Below, in pieces: positions 42,512 to 50,179 of a stretch of 50,179 nt of DNA. Under the pieces are notes generated by a model, which ran no database searches, was not told where the DNA came from, and saw only the letters and a list, made by a program, of their open reading frames with translations. Position 1 is the first letter of the stretch. Every line of letters begins with the position of its first letter. The stretch is from Planctomycetota bacterium. Its GTDB lineage: Bacteria; Planctomycetota; Planctomycetia; Pirellulales; Lacipirellulaceae. The stretch is taken from the NCBI GenBank assembly GCA_013152205.1, contig JAADGV010000034.1, forward strand, positions 1 to 50,179, in the 5' to 3' direction. The position numbers were made by a program, and so were the translations under genes.

Positions 42512-43768
42512 ATGTTTGAACTTGCCCTTACCTTCTCTGGTTTGCTTCTGTTGACTGTGGTTGTGCAGGCCATTTTGGCCCTGGGCTTTGTGCGTAAATT
42601 GCTTGCGGAACCGCCGGAACTCATTTCTGACGAGCAAGCCCCACGGGCCGCCGTCATCCTCTGCCTACGCGGGGGCGACCCTTTTCTTGCTGATTGTCTG
42701 AGAGGCCTGCTCAACCAGGACTATCCCAACTACGACATTCGGATTGTCGTCGATCATCCGGACGACCCCGCACACCAGATCGCCGCTGAGGTCGTGGCGG
42801 ATTGCGACTCGTCGCGTGTTTCGCTGGAGTTTCTCGAAACCAAACGCTCGAGCTGTAGTTTGAAGTGCAGCTCGATTTTGCAGGTCGTCGAGTCGTTGGA
42901 CGACTCCTACCATTTCATTGCCCAGCTTGACGCGGATACGCTTGCCCATCCGACTTGGCTCAGGGAGCTAGCCACCGGTCTGGCGGACGACAGGGTTGGC
43001 GTAGCGACTGGCAATCGTTGGTACATGCCGAGCCGCCTCTCAACGGGTTCGCTTGTCCGCTATAACTGGAACGCCGCCGCGGTAGTGCAAATGTACTGGT
43101 ATCAAGTCGCCTGGGGTGGCACTCTCGCGGTGAAGACTCGGCTGTTTCGTGAAACCGACTTGCTGGAGAAATGGGGCAATGCGTTTTGCGAAGACACGAT
43201 GCTCTATAGCGTACTGAAAAAGGTTGGGCTGCGTGTTGCGTTTGTTCCTTCGCTGATGATGATCAATCGTGAGGAATGCGACCTGGACGGTTACTTTCGA
43301 TGGGTCTGTCGGCAGCTAATGACTGCTCGACTGTATCACCCGGCATGGCCTGCGGTAGTAGGGCACGGAGTCGTCACCACCCTGGCCCCGGCAGCAGCGC
43401 TTGTTGCCATGTTTTTTGCACTTACGCAAGGTGATCGTGTTGCTGCTGGTTACCTTGCCACGGCGTTTTTGCTGTACGAAGCATCGCTGGCAGTGCTGCT
43501 TTGGCCCATGGAGGCTGCCGTTCGGAAAATCGCCCGAAGGCGTGGCGAACCGACCGAGTGGCTTTCGTCGGGAGGGTTGTTGAAGTCCTTGGCGATCGTG
43601 CCCGTGACGCAGGTTGTCTATGCGGCGGCGCTCGCGGCGGCCGTTTTTGCTCGCTCGACCGTATGGCGAGGTATTGCGTATCGCGTGAAAGGGCCTTGGC
43701 AAATCGAAATGCAGCAGTATCAGCCCTACACAACACCGGAGGAGGCGGAATTGACGAAGTCGCTTTAG
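42512..43768 (+). CDS. Membrane glycosyltransferase, family 2 (copy 1)
   Basis: A 418-aa membrane enzyme. An N-terminal helix (LTFSGLLLLTVVVQAILALGF) precedes a GT-A domain: PRAAVILCLRGGDPFLADCL, IVVDHPDDPA, D-A-D at 140-142 (metal-binding DXD), an ED pair in FCEDTMLYSVLKKVG, and a QxxRW-like FRWVCRQLMTARLYHP. Two or three C-terminal helices follow. This resembles the HpnI/ceramide-glucosyltransferase-like branch, which transfers sugar to a lipid acceptor. It has a same-length paralogue at 45791-47047 on the opposite strand. The methyltransferase gene follows after 13 bases, implying co-transcription. Confidence 0.88.
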   Translation: MFELALTFSGLLLLTVVVQAILALGFVRKLLAEPPELISDEQAPRAAVILCLRGGDPFLADCLRGLLNQDYPNYDIRIVVDHPDDPAHQIAAEVVADCDSSRVSLEFLETKRSSCSLKCSSILQVVESLDDSYHFIAQLDADTLAHPTWLRELATGLADDRVGVATGNRWYMPSRLSTGSLVRYNWNAAAVVQMYWYQVAWGGTLAVKTRLFRETDLLEKWGNAFCEDTMLYSVLKKVGLRVAFVPSLMMINREECDLDGYFRWVCRQLMTARLYHPAWPAVVGHGVVTTLAPAAALVAMFFALTQGDRVAAGYLATAFLLYEASLAVLLWPMEAAVRKIARRRGEPTEWLSSGGLLKSLAIVPVTQVVYAAALAAAVFARSTVWRGIAYRVKGPWQIEMQQYQPYTTPEEAELTKSL

Positions 43769-43781
43769 CCCACATTTTCCC

Positions 43782-44558
43782 ATGACCACCAAACGACAAA
43801 TTGATATCGGCGAGAAGTATGGCGAGGTTTTTTTCTCGACCTTGGACCGAGACGCGGAAAGTTCCGCTCGCATCGTACTAGAGATCCTTCGTAGCTTGCT
43901 GACGATTAGTAGCGTTGTTGACGTCGGCTGCGGCAACGGCGAATGGCTGCGTGTGTGGCAAGAGTTGGGCGTCGACGACATCGTTGGCATTGACGGGGAT
44001 TTCATCAACCGGGCAAGCCTCCGTATCGACTCCGACCACTTCGTCGCCCACGATTTGAATCAACCACTCGATCTAAGGCGCAAGTTTCAACTGGTCCAGT
44101 CGCTGGAAGTCGCGGAACACTTGCCAGAGGCATCGGCTGAGGTGTTTCTCGATACGCTCGTTGCCCACGGGGATTTGATCCTATTTTCCGCAGCCGTGCC
44201 AGGACAGATGGGAATCCAACACGTCAACGAGCAACCCTACGAATACTGGAGAGATCGATTCGCCCAGCGCGGTTACGCCCTACTCGATTGGATTCGGCCC
44301 CAATTGGCGGAACGGCATCAGGTCGCCTATTGGTATCGCTACAACATTTTGCTGTTCGCCCGAGAAACGTCGCTGGAGCGGTTGCCGAGTAATGTCGTCG
44401 CCTCGCGAATTCCCATCGATCGACCCATTCCCGACGTATCGCCACTGGCCTACCGCCTTCGACGAGCGGTAACGCGGTTGATGCCAGTCGCCATGGTCGA
44501 TTGGATTGTCAACCGCCTCCACCTGCGAGAACAGCGAAAGCTCCGTCGGTCCCATTAG
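43782..44558 (+). CDS. SAM-dependent methyltransferase (class I)
   Basis: A 258-aa methyltransferase. SAM motif I is VVDVGCGNGEWLRVWQELGV (about 46-65), motif II acidic residue in IVGIDGDF, and the post-motif loop VQSLEVAEHLPEASAEVFLDTLVAHGDLILFSAAVPGQMG (in part). It starts 13 bases after GT copy 1. It resembles sugar or lipid-glycan O-methyltransferases encoded beside glycosyltransferases; the acceptor is unknown. It ends 51 bases from the convergent methyltransferase of the other half-cassette. Confidence 0.85.
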   Translation: MTTKRQIDIGEKYGEVFFSTLDRDAESSARIVLEILRSLLTISSVVDVGCGNGEWLRVWQELGVDDIVGIDGDFINRASLRIDSDHFVAHDLNQPLDLRRKFQLVQSLEVAEHLPEASAEVFLDTLVAHGDLILFSAAVPGQMGIQHVNEQPYEYWRDRFAQRGYALLDWIRPQLAERHQVAYWYRYNILLFARETSLERLPSNVVASRIPIDRPIPDVSPLAYRLRRAVTRLMPVAMVDWIVNRLHLREQRKLRRSH

Positions 44559-44609
44559 ATGGCCTACGACCGCGGCAGGATCGCCCCGATCAGCCGGGTC
44601 GAGATCGAA

Positions 44610-45557
44610 TCAACGCTCGCCGCCGTTGGCGTCCAGCTCTTTGACCATCGCTTGCAGTTTACCTTCATTGGTCAACACTTTGCCTACGGCTATGTGAGGA
44701 TACGACCAATAGCGAGCGAACGAGAGGAGTACGGAACCCAGCGAAACTTGCCAAGGCACACGCGGGGATTGCGTCTCCGTAGCTTCCGACTGTTTCTCCA
44801 GGACGATCGGATTCCAGAAAGCTCGGCCATCCACGGCACAAAGGCCGTTGCGCTCATAAAGCGACTTGATCTGGCCACTAAACCGACGATTGCTTTCTAG
44901 ATGGGTCGAGACTCCCTGGTGAACACAATAGAAAGGGGCGTGGACCAGCAACTTACCACCGGTTCGCAAACGCCCGGCCAGCCAACGAACCGTTGAAACC
45001 GGATCGGGGACATGCTCGAGGACATCTAGGCAAACGACCGCGTCGTAGACTTCTTCGCCCACCGCGGCAGGGTCGTCGATCATGTTCACTTCGAGGTTCC
45101 CGTGTGCAAAGAGGCGACGAGCAAATTCGGTGCATTTTTGCGATAAGTCGAAATAATTTACGTCGTGCCCTAACTCTGCCAGATAGTAGGCGTCGATCCC
45201 GAGGCCATCGCCGAATGTCAAGATTCTCTGCGGCTGCGGAGACTGGTCACGCAGGTACGCACCAATCCAACGACGCATGTCGTTTTTCAATGGCGAGCGA
45301 TTCCAAACGATCGTCTCGTACAAAAACGCGTTGGTTTCGGCGTAGAATTGTTCGAGCGGTTCGCTCCAGACGTAAGGTGTAATGCCGCGCTGGGCTAGCT
45401 CCTCGCGAACGCTGACACCCAGGTCGTAATGCTCGCGAACGAATTGCTTTAAGACTTCATCGCCCGGCGTACCGGCGATGTCAGCGATCAATTCAATCAG
45501 GAACCGGTTATCGCGAAGTGGCGCGATCAAAGGATCGGCTTGTGGTGTTGAGGGCAT
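44610..45557 (-). CDS. SAM-dependent methyltransferase (class I), second type
   Basis: A 315-aa methyltransferase distinct from the one before. Motif I is ILTFGDGLGIDAYYLAELGHDV, motif II acidic YFDLS, and motif III DAVVCLDVLEHVPDPVSTVRWLAGRLRTGGKLLVHAPFY (in pieces). The N-terminal ~100 residues form an extra helical domain. Its gene is divergent in sequence from the 258-aa enzyme but in the mirrored position: convergent with it, and followed upstream by GT copy 2 on the same strand, though 233 bases away. Confidence 0.85.
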   Translation of the reverse strand: MPSTPQADPLIAPLRDNRFLIELIADIAGTPGDEVLKQFVREHYDLGVSVREELAQRGITPYVWSEPLEQFYAETNAFLYETIVWNRSPLKNDMRRWIGAYLRDQSPQPQRILTFGDGLGIDAYYLAELGHDVNYFDLSQKCTEFARRLFAHGNLEVNMIDDPAAVGEEVYDAVVCLDVLEHVPDPVSTVRWLAGRLRTGGKLLVHAPFYCVHQGVSTHLESNRRFSGQIKSLYERNGLCAVDGRAFWNPIVLEKQSEATETQSPRVPWQVSLGSVLLSFARYWSYPHIAVGKVLTNEGKLQAMVKELDANGGER

Positions 45558-45649
45558 CGGGTAGGAAATTCTCCAAGCTTATGTTTACGGGTGGTTAAGC
45601 AGGACAACTGCAAAGTCGGTACGATCGACCAAAGTTTAGAAAAAAGAAT

Positions 45650-45736
45650 AACCACAGAGGACACGGAGTAGCACAGAGTGCCTTAAAAAACCTTAAAAAA
45701 TAGATTTCCTCTGTGCCCTCCGTGTCCTCTGTGGTT
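45650..45736. repeat. CCACAGAGGACACGGAG inverted repeat
   Basis: Arms AACCACAGAGGACACGGAG (45650-45668) and CTCCGTGTCCTCTGTGGTT (45718-45736) are perfect 19-base complements with a loop of 49 bases, starting 54 bases after the stop of minus-strand GT copy 2. The remaining spacer to 45557 holds no gene. Confidence 0.85.
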
Positions 45737-45790
45737 CAAATTGTTGCGGTTTTTTTGTGAAATTGTGACTTTGCCGTTCCCCTGGGGTGG

Positions 45791-47047
45791 TTAAGTCAAC
45801 GAGTGTTCATCGGTTTCTGTCTGTAGGACTTGCGCGTAGGGTCGATAGTTTACCATCCGAATTGCATCGGGTGGGATTATCTGGTAATCCACGCCTCGCC
45901 AACAGACCTGCTGGCTAAATGTCGCGCTGATGACGGCCCAAGAGATTACGACCAACGCCACCGGCAGCGCTAGCAATAACCTGAATCGTGTAGGCCAAGT
46001 GATCGGTCGGTAGGGTTCGTCCTGAACACTCGCTGTGCGCCGTGAGATGGCTCGATGCAACCATTCCACCAAGAGCTGACTCGTAACCCACTGGATCATC
46101 ATCGCAACCGCCAAAACGGTAGCAACCAACCATTTGCCCGTCGCGGCAGTAACGAGGGTAGTCACAAACACGGTACTCAGCATCAAATACAAGCCGATGA
46201 CTAGCGCCACTACTTGAGGCCAGCTTGAATGGTAGAGGCGTGTCCAGATCAATTGTCGGCGAATAAACCCGAAGCAACTTTTGAGCGTACACTCTTCGCG
46301 GTTGAGTATCATCACGTTCGGCTGCAACGCGAGCTGTAGGTTGGTGTGTCTTGCTGCTTCCTGAATAGCATTATCTTCGCAGGGAGTGTTGAGCATCCGA
46401 TCTAAAAAAAAGTCGCTGGCGAATACTTCTCGCCTCATGCTCAGCGACCCACCCCATGTCGCACGCATAAAATACATGGGCACTACGCACGCCGCGTTGT
46501 AGATGTAACGAACAAGCGATCCCCAGTGGCACAGGTTCGGATCATACCACCGATTCCCTGTCGCCACGCCAACGCCAGCGACCGTTAGCGGAGCCACCAT
46601 GTCTCGTAACCAGCCTCGGTATACGAGCGTATCAGCATCGGCCAACACGGCCACCTCGACCGATGGATTAAGTGTTTCAACGCCCTGTCGAACGGCACTC
46701 GTCTTGAGGTACGCCCCGTCAGATCGCTGACGCAGGAAAGATAACTGGAGGGGATGATCCGGATGAACTGACATCCATTTTTCAACCACCTCGAGAGCAG
46801 GATCTGTGGGATGGTCGACGATGACATGCACTTCGTAGCGTGGGTAGTCTTGCGTCGTAAGCCGGTCGAGGCATTCGCCAAGAAAAGGATCGGCCCCCCG
46901 CAAACTCAGGATGACTGCTGCTCGCGGCAACCTCGCGTCGGGAACCCTAGGAACGGTTTCGTTGGCCAGCCAACGGACATAGCGGCTGACTCCAACGATT
47001 TGCACCATCATGATAATGGCCATCAGGGCTACGGCGATAACAAGCAT
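45791..47047 (-). CDS. Membrane glycosyltransferase, family 2 (copy 2)
   Basis: A 418-aa enzyme paralogous to the one at 42512-43768: PRAAVILSLRGADPFLGECL (16 of 20 identical to copy 1), VIVDHPTDPA, DAD at 137-139, PCEDNAIQEAARHT and FIRRQLIWTRLYHS. The N terminus is a TM helix (IAVALMAIIMMVQIVGV) and the C terminus has three more. The RW of the QxxRW-like motif in copy 1 is not conserved (FGFIRRQ instead of FRWVCRQ), so the two may differ in acceptor or sugar. The SDR gene lies 30 bases upstream on the same strand, so they probably share a transcript. Confidence 0.87.
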   Translation of the reverse strand: MLVIAVALMAIIMMVQIVGVSRYVRWLANETVPRVPDARLPRAAVILSLRGADPFLGECLDRLTTQDYPRYEVHVIVDHPTDPALEVVEKWMSVHPDHPLQLSFLRQRSDGAYLKTSAVRQGVETLNPSVEVAVLADADTLVYRGWLRDMVAPLTVAGVGVATGNRWYDPNLCHWGSLVRYIYNAACVVPMYFMRATWGGSLSMRREVFASDFFLDRMLNTPCEDNAIQEAARHTNLQLALQPNVMILNREECTLKSCFGFIRRQLIWTRLYHSSWPQVVALVIGLYLMLSTVFVTTLVTAATGKWLVATVLAVAMMIQWVTSQLLVEWLHRAISRRTASVQDEPYRPITWPTRFRLLLALPVALVVISWAVISATFSQQVCWRGVDYQIIPPDAIRMVNYRPYAQVLQTETDEHSLT

Positions 47048-47077
47048 GCGCTGGGATCGTCCCCTAACCTTTCCGCA

Positions 47078-48571
47078 TCAGGCAATGTCGGCCGCAACCT
47101 TGGGCGTCGGCTGGCCTGGGCGATCGGTCGTTGAGCTGGGCAGTAAAATCGCCGTGGCAAGTCGGTGTTCCTCCTGCGACAACTTGCGTCCCATCACTTC
47201 GAAAGCAGATTGCTTTCGCTTGGATGCCGTCGCGAGAAATTCCGAGGAGGCAAACACCAGCGTGGTCTTGCATGAAGACGATAAGCCTTGCTCGATCGCA
47301 ACTAATCCGCTGTCAGACAACTTCACGCTCCACTGCCCACCGCCTGGCCCACGAACATCTAGCCCCAAAGTCAGCTTAGCCTCGATCGATTTTCCCGACC
47401 GTCGATCGACCGCCTCGATCAATTGCATAAGATGCGAGCTGACATCAACTGGAACCGTTGTAGGTTTCTGCCGTCGTTTTCCCCAGCGGTCATCCTCGCC
47501 GTACTTCATGAATCGGTGCAACATCGGTTCGTCGATTTCAGGACAAGGCAAGTGACCGGCAAATTTTTGTACATTTGTGGTATCGAATTCCGGGTCGCTG
47601 TCTTCGTACGAGCGATACATGGTCGAGTTCTCGTAAAAATCTCGCTCCAGCCCCTCTTCAGATCGATCCTCTGAACGGCCAACGAACTCGACACCAGCTG
47701 AATTGTAATAGGTATAGCCGGCCTCAACCATCTGCCGTGCTGTCATACAAGTCTGTGGCACCAGATGAAAGGTTCGGCCGTGCGACTCAGGAGTCGTAAG
47801 CAAATGGGAGATCACCGCCGAAGTCCAGTCGACCGGGATCACATTGCGTGGTTCATCTCCGGTGGTGTCAAGCTGCATCGGGGTCTGCCGAACTCCCTCC
47901 GAATCAGGCTCGGTGTTGCGGGCTAGGATGCACATGATTTGCAGATACATGAACAAGCCATGATAGGTGTTCGTGTAGCCGGTCTTAGAATCTCCGGCGA
48001 TGACAGCCGGACGGTAGACGGTCACTTGTTCCAGATCACTGTCTTTGCGGACCATCGTCTCGGCTTCGAGCTTGCTTCGCTCGTAGTCGTTGCGAAACGA
48101 CTGCCCTAGATCAAGGTCGTCTTCCATGATGCGTTCGCTGCGCGTGCCGCACACGTAAGCAGTCGACACGTAATGCATCTTGCGGATCCCGGCATCACGG
48201 CAGAGTTGCAAGGCATTGCGAGTACCCTCGACGTTCGTCCGCCACGGCTCGCCATCGTTTTCTTCGTGAAATTTTAGAGCTGCGGCGCTGTGGAGCATTG
48301 AATCACAGTGCCCGGCAATCCACTGACGCGAAATCTCGTCTAAGCCAAGAAACTCTTGGCAGATGTCACCCTCGAAACAAACAGGGCGAGGAAGCGGGGC
48401 GCCGAGTTCTGCTTCCCAGGGTTGAAGAAACGATTCGATTCGTTCGGCGACCGTTTCTTTTTTGGTCGGCCGAGCAATGATCGCTACGTTCTTTCCTGCC
48501 AGCAAAAGATCGCGTAATAGATAGCGCCCCAAAAGCCCCGTGGAGCCAGTCAGGAGGATATAGTTGGGCAC
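47078..48571 (-). CDS. SDR-family thioester-reductase-like protein with C-terminal domain
   Basis: A 497-aa protein starting at GTG. Residues 1-~370 form an extended NAD(P)-binding SDR domain of the male-sterility/fatty-acyl-reductase-like type: LLTGSTGLLGRYLLRDLLLAG (TGxxGxxG 8-14), LHSAAALKF, NVEGTRNALQLC, YVSTAYVCG, and YERSK (catalytic Tyr/Lys, about 163-167), with PAVIAGDSKTGYTNTYHG. The last ~110 residues look like an SCP2-type lipid-carrier domain (GGQWSVKLSDSGLVAIEQGLSS), weakly. Predicted to reduce acyl or thioester-bound substrates for lipid modification. It precedes GT copy 2 on the same strand, 30 bases away, linking reduction, glycosylation and methylation genes. Confidence 0.82.
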   Translation of the reverse strand: MPNYILLTGSTGLLGRYLLRDLLLAGKNVAIIARPTKKETVAERIESFLQPWEAELGAPLPRPVCFEGDICQEFLGLDEISRQWIAGHCDSMLHSAAALKFHEENDGEPWRTNVEGTRNALQLCRDAGIRKMHYVSTAYVCGTRSERIMEDDLDLGQSFRNDYERSKLEAETMVRKDSDLEQVTVYRPAVIAGDSKTGYTNTYHGLFMYLQIMCILARNTEPDSEGVRQTPMQLDTTGDEPRNVIPVDWTSAVISHLLTTPESHGRTFHLVPQTCMTARQMVEAGYTYYNSAGVEFVGRSEDRSEEGLERDFYENSTMYRSYEDSDPEFDTTNVQKFAGHLPCPEIDEPMLHRFMKYGEDDRWGKRRQKPTTVPVDVSSHLMQLIEAVDRRSGKSIEAKLTLGLDVRGPGGGQWSVKLSDSGLVAIEQGLSSSCKTTLVFASSEFLATASKRKQSAFEVMGRKLSQEEHRLATAILLPSSTTDRPGQPTPKVAADIA

Positions 48572-48947
48572 GATGTGAAACCTGAGTTGCAGTCAACATT
48601 CCGTTGTGGGGGGGTGAAACTAAAATTCTCCATCCCTGCGCAAACCGCCCAGTCTACTACACGTAATAAGTGATAGCAAGCGACGGGTGATCAAAAGCGG
48701 CATTTTCCGTTGAGGATGAAACCTAGCCGCGGATATACGCCGTTAATTGGCTGAGTTTAAGATTATCAATGGGTGTGTTCTGGGGGCTTTCGGCAGGATG
48801 GCCGGGCTATGGAGAATTCGACTTCGGAGCAGAGAGGCAGATCTACGGCACTTGGAAAATTAAACGAAGCCGTGCAGGAGAAAGTGCCGCTCTAAAAAAG
48901 ACCTCGTGCGGCTGGATTTTTCCATTGCCAAAAGGCGATAAAAAAAG
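48572..48947. other. Spacer between SDR gene and tRNA-Cys
   Basis: 376 bases without a credible gene; holds the SDR promoter. At 48718-48765 the phrase AGCCGCGG...GCCG...TTGGCTGAGTT echoes 4132-4170, and palindromic repeat copy 4 follows at 48791. Confidence 0.4.
48791..48812 (+). repeat. Palindromic repeat, copy 4 (left arm decayed)
   Basis: CGGC-AGGAT-GGCCGGGCTATGG: matches copies 1-3 over its right 17 bases but lacks two bases of the left arm, so the hairpin is weaker. It is 136 bases beyond the 3' end of tRNA-Cys (which runs on the minus strand). Confidence 0.65.
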
Positions 48948-49019
48948 AGGCGCCGGGCGGATTCGAACCGCCGATGTCGGATTTGCAATCCGATGCCTTA
49001 GCCACTTGGCCACGGCGCC
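48948..49019 (-). tRNA. tRNA-Cys (GCA)
   Basis: A 72-base cloverleaf on the minus strand. Acceptor stem GGCGCCG/CGGCGCC; D-arm with GCCAAGTGGCTAAGGC; anticodon stem TCGGA/TCCGA around loop TTGCAAA gives anticodon GCA (Cys). The T-arm is GGCGG-TTCGAAT-CCGCC. The discriminator is U, as required for tRNA-Cys. No CCA is encoded. Confidence 0.95.
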
Positions 49020-49242
49020 ATGACCCTCGCCACGTCTTCTGAAAAGTTAAGCGATCAGTGGATATCGGTCAAGTGCAGGTATTGTATCGGCTAGCCATGC
49101 TGGGCAAGTTGAGAAGAAATTGCCGCCTAGAACGATGCCGCCGACCGACACCGATCTATTGGAGATTCGGGCTGTGTCGATTCGATGGAAGGAAGAGTCC
49201 CACCGTCAGACGGATTAGCCCAGATAGGAAGGAATCGCCGAA

Positions 49243-49581
49243 ATGTATCAAGGAATAGCCAAGTTGCTAAACAAACCCTCTTCTGAGGCCATCGACGCGG
49301 TTGTGCGTCAGGTGGCAGAACAAAGCGTGGAAGGCGTCTGCAAACAGGTGGCAGCCCACGTAGATGAGATGACGCTGTCTGAGGCACGAGGTTATGTTCG
49401 AGCACGAGCCGCCAGGATTGTTCGTCGGCAGGCGCAACAAGTGATTTCTCGACAACCTGCCGCGATTCAGGAGCTAACCGACGTGGTAGTCCGAGCCGCT
49501 ACGGAGCGAATTTTACCAGCCGTACTACGCCAGACAAGCGTGGGCGTCCCTCGCGCCTTTGAATTGCCGATGGCGGCGTAG
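49243..49581 (+). CDS. Small hypothetical protein, helical
   Basis: A 112-aa protein, not recognised. GGAAGG lies about 11 bases before the ATG. The sequence is almost entirely amphipathic helix with Arg/Ala/Val-rich segments (EARGYVRARAARIVRRQAQQVIS) and no TM segment, signal peptide or cysteine pattern; its second half looks basic enough to bind nucleic acid or a membrane surface, but that is a guess. The next gene starts 40 bases after its stop on the same strand, so they may form an operon. Confidence 0.65.
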   Translation: MYQGIAKLLNKPSSEAIDAVVRQVAEQSVEGVCKQVAAHVDEMTLSEARGYVRARAARIVRRQAQQVISRQPAAIQELTDVVVRAATERILPAVLRQTSVGVPRAFELPMAA

Positions 49582-49621
49582 TTTGCCAATCACTGATTGC
49601 CAACCACCGAGAAAAGATACG

Positions 49622-49957
49622 ATGGACACAAGCGACTATCCCTCGTTGCCCAATTTGGCACAGATGCACGTCCGGCTGGCCACTGACAATCGACGAGTCG
49701 AGTCGATGATCGATGCGCAGCTAGACGGCATCGAGCGGCTGTTTGTTGCCACAACTGCGGAGGACTGGGGAGCAGTTGCCGAAGCGACTCGTCAACTGGC
49801 AGAGATGAAGCCTGACCAAGTTAGCGAGGCCGTCATCCAGAACGCTCGCCAGCTTTGCCAAGAGTTGGGGAACATGCCAACGAAGCCGGTAAAGGCCCCT
49901 AAGCATCTTGCCAATCTGCTGGCAGCTTGCCACGCAGCTCGCCAACGCTCGAAGTGA
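49622..49957 (+). CDS. Small hypothetical protein, helical
   Basis: A 111-aa protein not recognised. The ATG at 49622 (GAGAAAAG a few bases upstream) is chosen over the one at 49559, which would overlap the previous gene. It is helical and charged (VESMIDAQLDGIERLFVATTAEDWGAVAEATRQLAEM), with a C-terminal LANLLAACHAARQRS. Its pairing with the preceding 112-aa gene suggests a two-protein unit. A CACAGAG hairpin lies 26 bases after the stop. Confidence 0.65.
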   Translation: MDTSDYPSLPNLAQMHVRLATDNRRVESMIDAQLDGIERLFVATTAEDWGAVAEATRQLAEMKPDQVSEAVIQNARQLCQELGNMPTKPVKAPKHLANLLAACHAARQRSK

Positions 49958-49982
49958 ACCTGCTGGCTAGTTTGTGTCTTGC

Positions 49983-50065
49983 TAGCCACAGAGCACGCCG
50001 AGGTCTCAGAGGAAATACTGAAGCGAGTAACCTTATCTCAGTATTCTCAGTGAACTCTGTGGCTA
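49983..50065. repeat. CACAGAG inverted repeat
   Basis: TAGCCACAGAG (49983-49993) pairs perfectly with CTCTGTGGCTA (50055-50065); inside, a second pair of ACTGAGA-like arms is imperfect. It starts 26 bases after the stop of the 111-aa gene and ends 26 bases before a candidate stop of a minus-strand gene. Confidence 0.8.
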
Positions 50066-50090
50066 CACACTTGAAGGAACTGCTCTAATA

Positions 50091-50177
50091 CTACAGTTGC
50101 GTTTTGCTAAGGGAGTGGGTCTCCGCGTGCTTTGTAGTGACATTTTCTTGCATTGGCTTGGTGGTTTCTTCGCCATC
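50091..50177 (-). CDS. C-terminal end of a further gene (partial)
   Basis: The last 87 bases of the window read on the minus strand as a 28-residue tail rich in Thr, Lys and Glu (DGEETTKPMQENVTTKHAET...KTQL) ending in TAG at 50091. No stop occurs before the window edge and the hairpin repeat at 49983-50065 lies just beyond its end, as at other gene 3' ends here. It is too short to name and could be chance. Confidence 0.35.
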   Translation of the reverse strand, partial: DGEETTKPMQENVTTKHAETHSLSKTQL

Positions 50178-50179
50178 GA

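Noticed and set aside
1..50179. CRISPR array
   Set aside because: The dispersed repeats are not regularly spaced; nothing resembles 25-40-base repeats with unique spacers of fixed length, and there are no cas genes.
1..50179. Prophage or insertion sequence
   Set aside because: No transposase, integrase or phage structural gene is visible; the two tRNA genes have no integrase gene beside them and no obvious att duplication.

Overview
The window reads as a chromosomal segment of a planctomycete, most likely order Pirellulales (a Lacipirellulaceae-like member is my best guess). This is inferred from several family signatures seen together: DUF1559 pseudopilin-like proteins ending in an H-X9-DG motif, seven proteins with PEP-CTERM tails (five of them with dockerin-like D-x-D-x-D-G repeats), a Rhodopirellula/Verrucomicrobium-type ECF sigma factor next to a FecR-domain protein, Tat-exported Gfo/Idh/MocA oxidoreductases, and families of short dispersed hairpin repeats. 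I see no transposase, prophage, integrase or CRISPR array.

Layout. 0.1-9.1 kb is mostly housekeeping: mcsA and mcsB (protein-arginine phosphorylation, minus strand), trpE (plus), a YqgE/AlgH protein (plus), then minus-strand pyrF, a sialate O-acetylesterase-like enzyme and a SUMF1-fold protein. 9.4-17.6 kb is a seven-gene minus-strand array running ECF sigma factor, FecR protein, DUF1559 protein, then four PEP-CTERM proteins, the last of which is a spherulin-4/GH135-like glycosidase. A 1 kb divergent intergenic region follows, holding what looks like the decayed tail of another PEP-CTERM gene. 18.6-25.2 kb is a tight plus-strand carbohydrate cluster: Tat-exported oxidoreductase, sugar isomerase/epimerase, nucleoside-permease-like MFS carrier, second oxidoreductase, and a NagB-like domain fused to a PIG-L deacetylase. 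25.4-32.2 kb holds a secreted PQQ-type sugar dehydrogenase, tRNA-Pro(GGG), a DUF3748 protein, a HAD phosphatase, a metallo-beta-lactamase-fold hydrolase and a two-TM potassium channel with RCK domains. 32.6-37.6 kb is minus strand: birA, two PEP-CTERM proteins, a second DUF1559 protein and a TetR regulator. 38.2-42.3 kb has a universal stress protein, an MFS carrier and convergent uxaC. 42.5-48.6 kb is a mirrored glycosyltransferase/methyltransferase cassette plus a thioester-reductase-like SDR. The end holds tRNA-Cys(GCA), two small unknown genes and the C-terminal edge of a further minus-strand gene.

How the parts may work together. The sigma/FecR array and the divergent sugar cluster could form one surface-polysaccharide sensing, cutting and catabolic locus (inference): a signal acting on the FecR protein would release the sigma factor, secreted PEP-CTERM proteins including the GH135-like enzyme would be made, and products would enter through the MFS carrier to be handled by the oxidoreductases and the NagB/PIG-L fusion. 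The TetR-DUF1559-PEP-CTERM-PEP-CTERM run at 33.5-37.6 kb repeats the core of that arrangement with a different regulator.

The intergenic DNA is unusually rich in short hairpin-forming repeats, many of them within about 10-75 bases downstream of a stop codon. They are listed individually.
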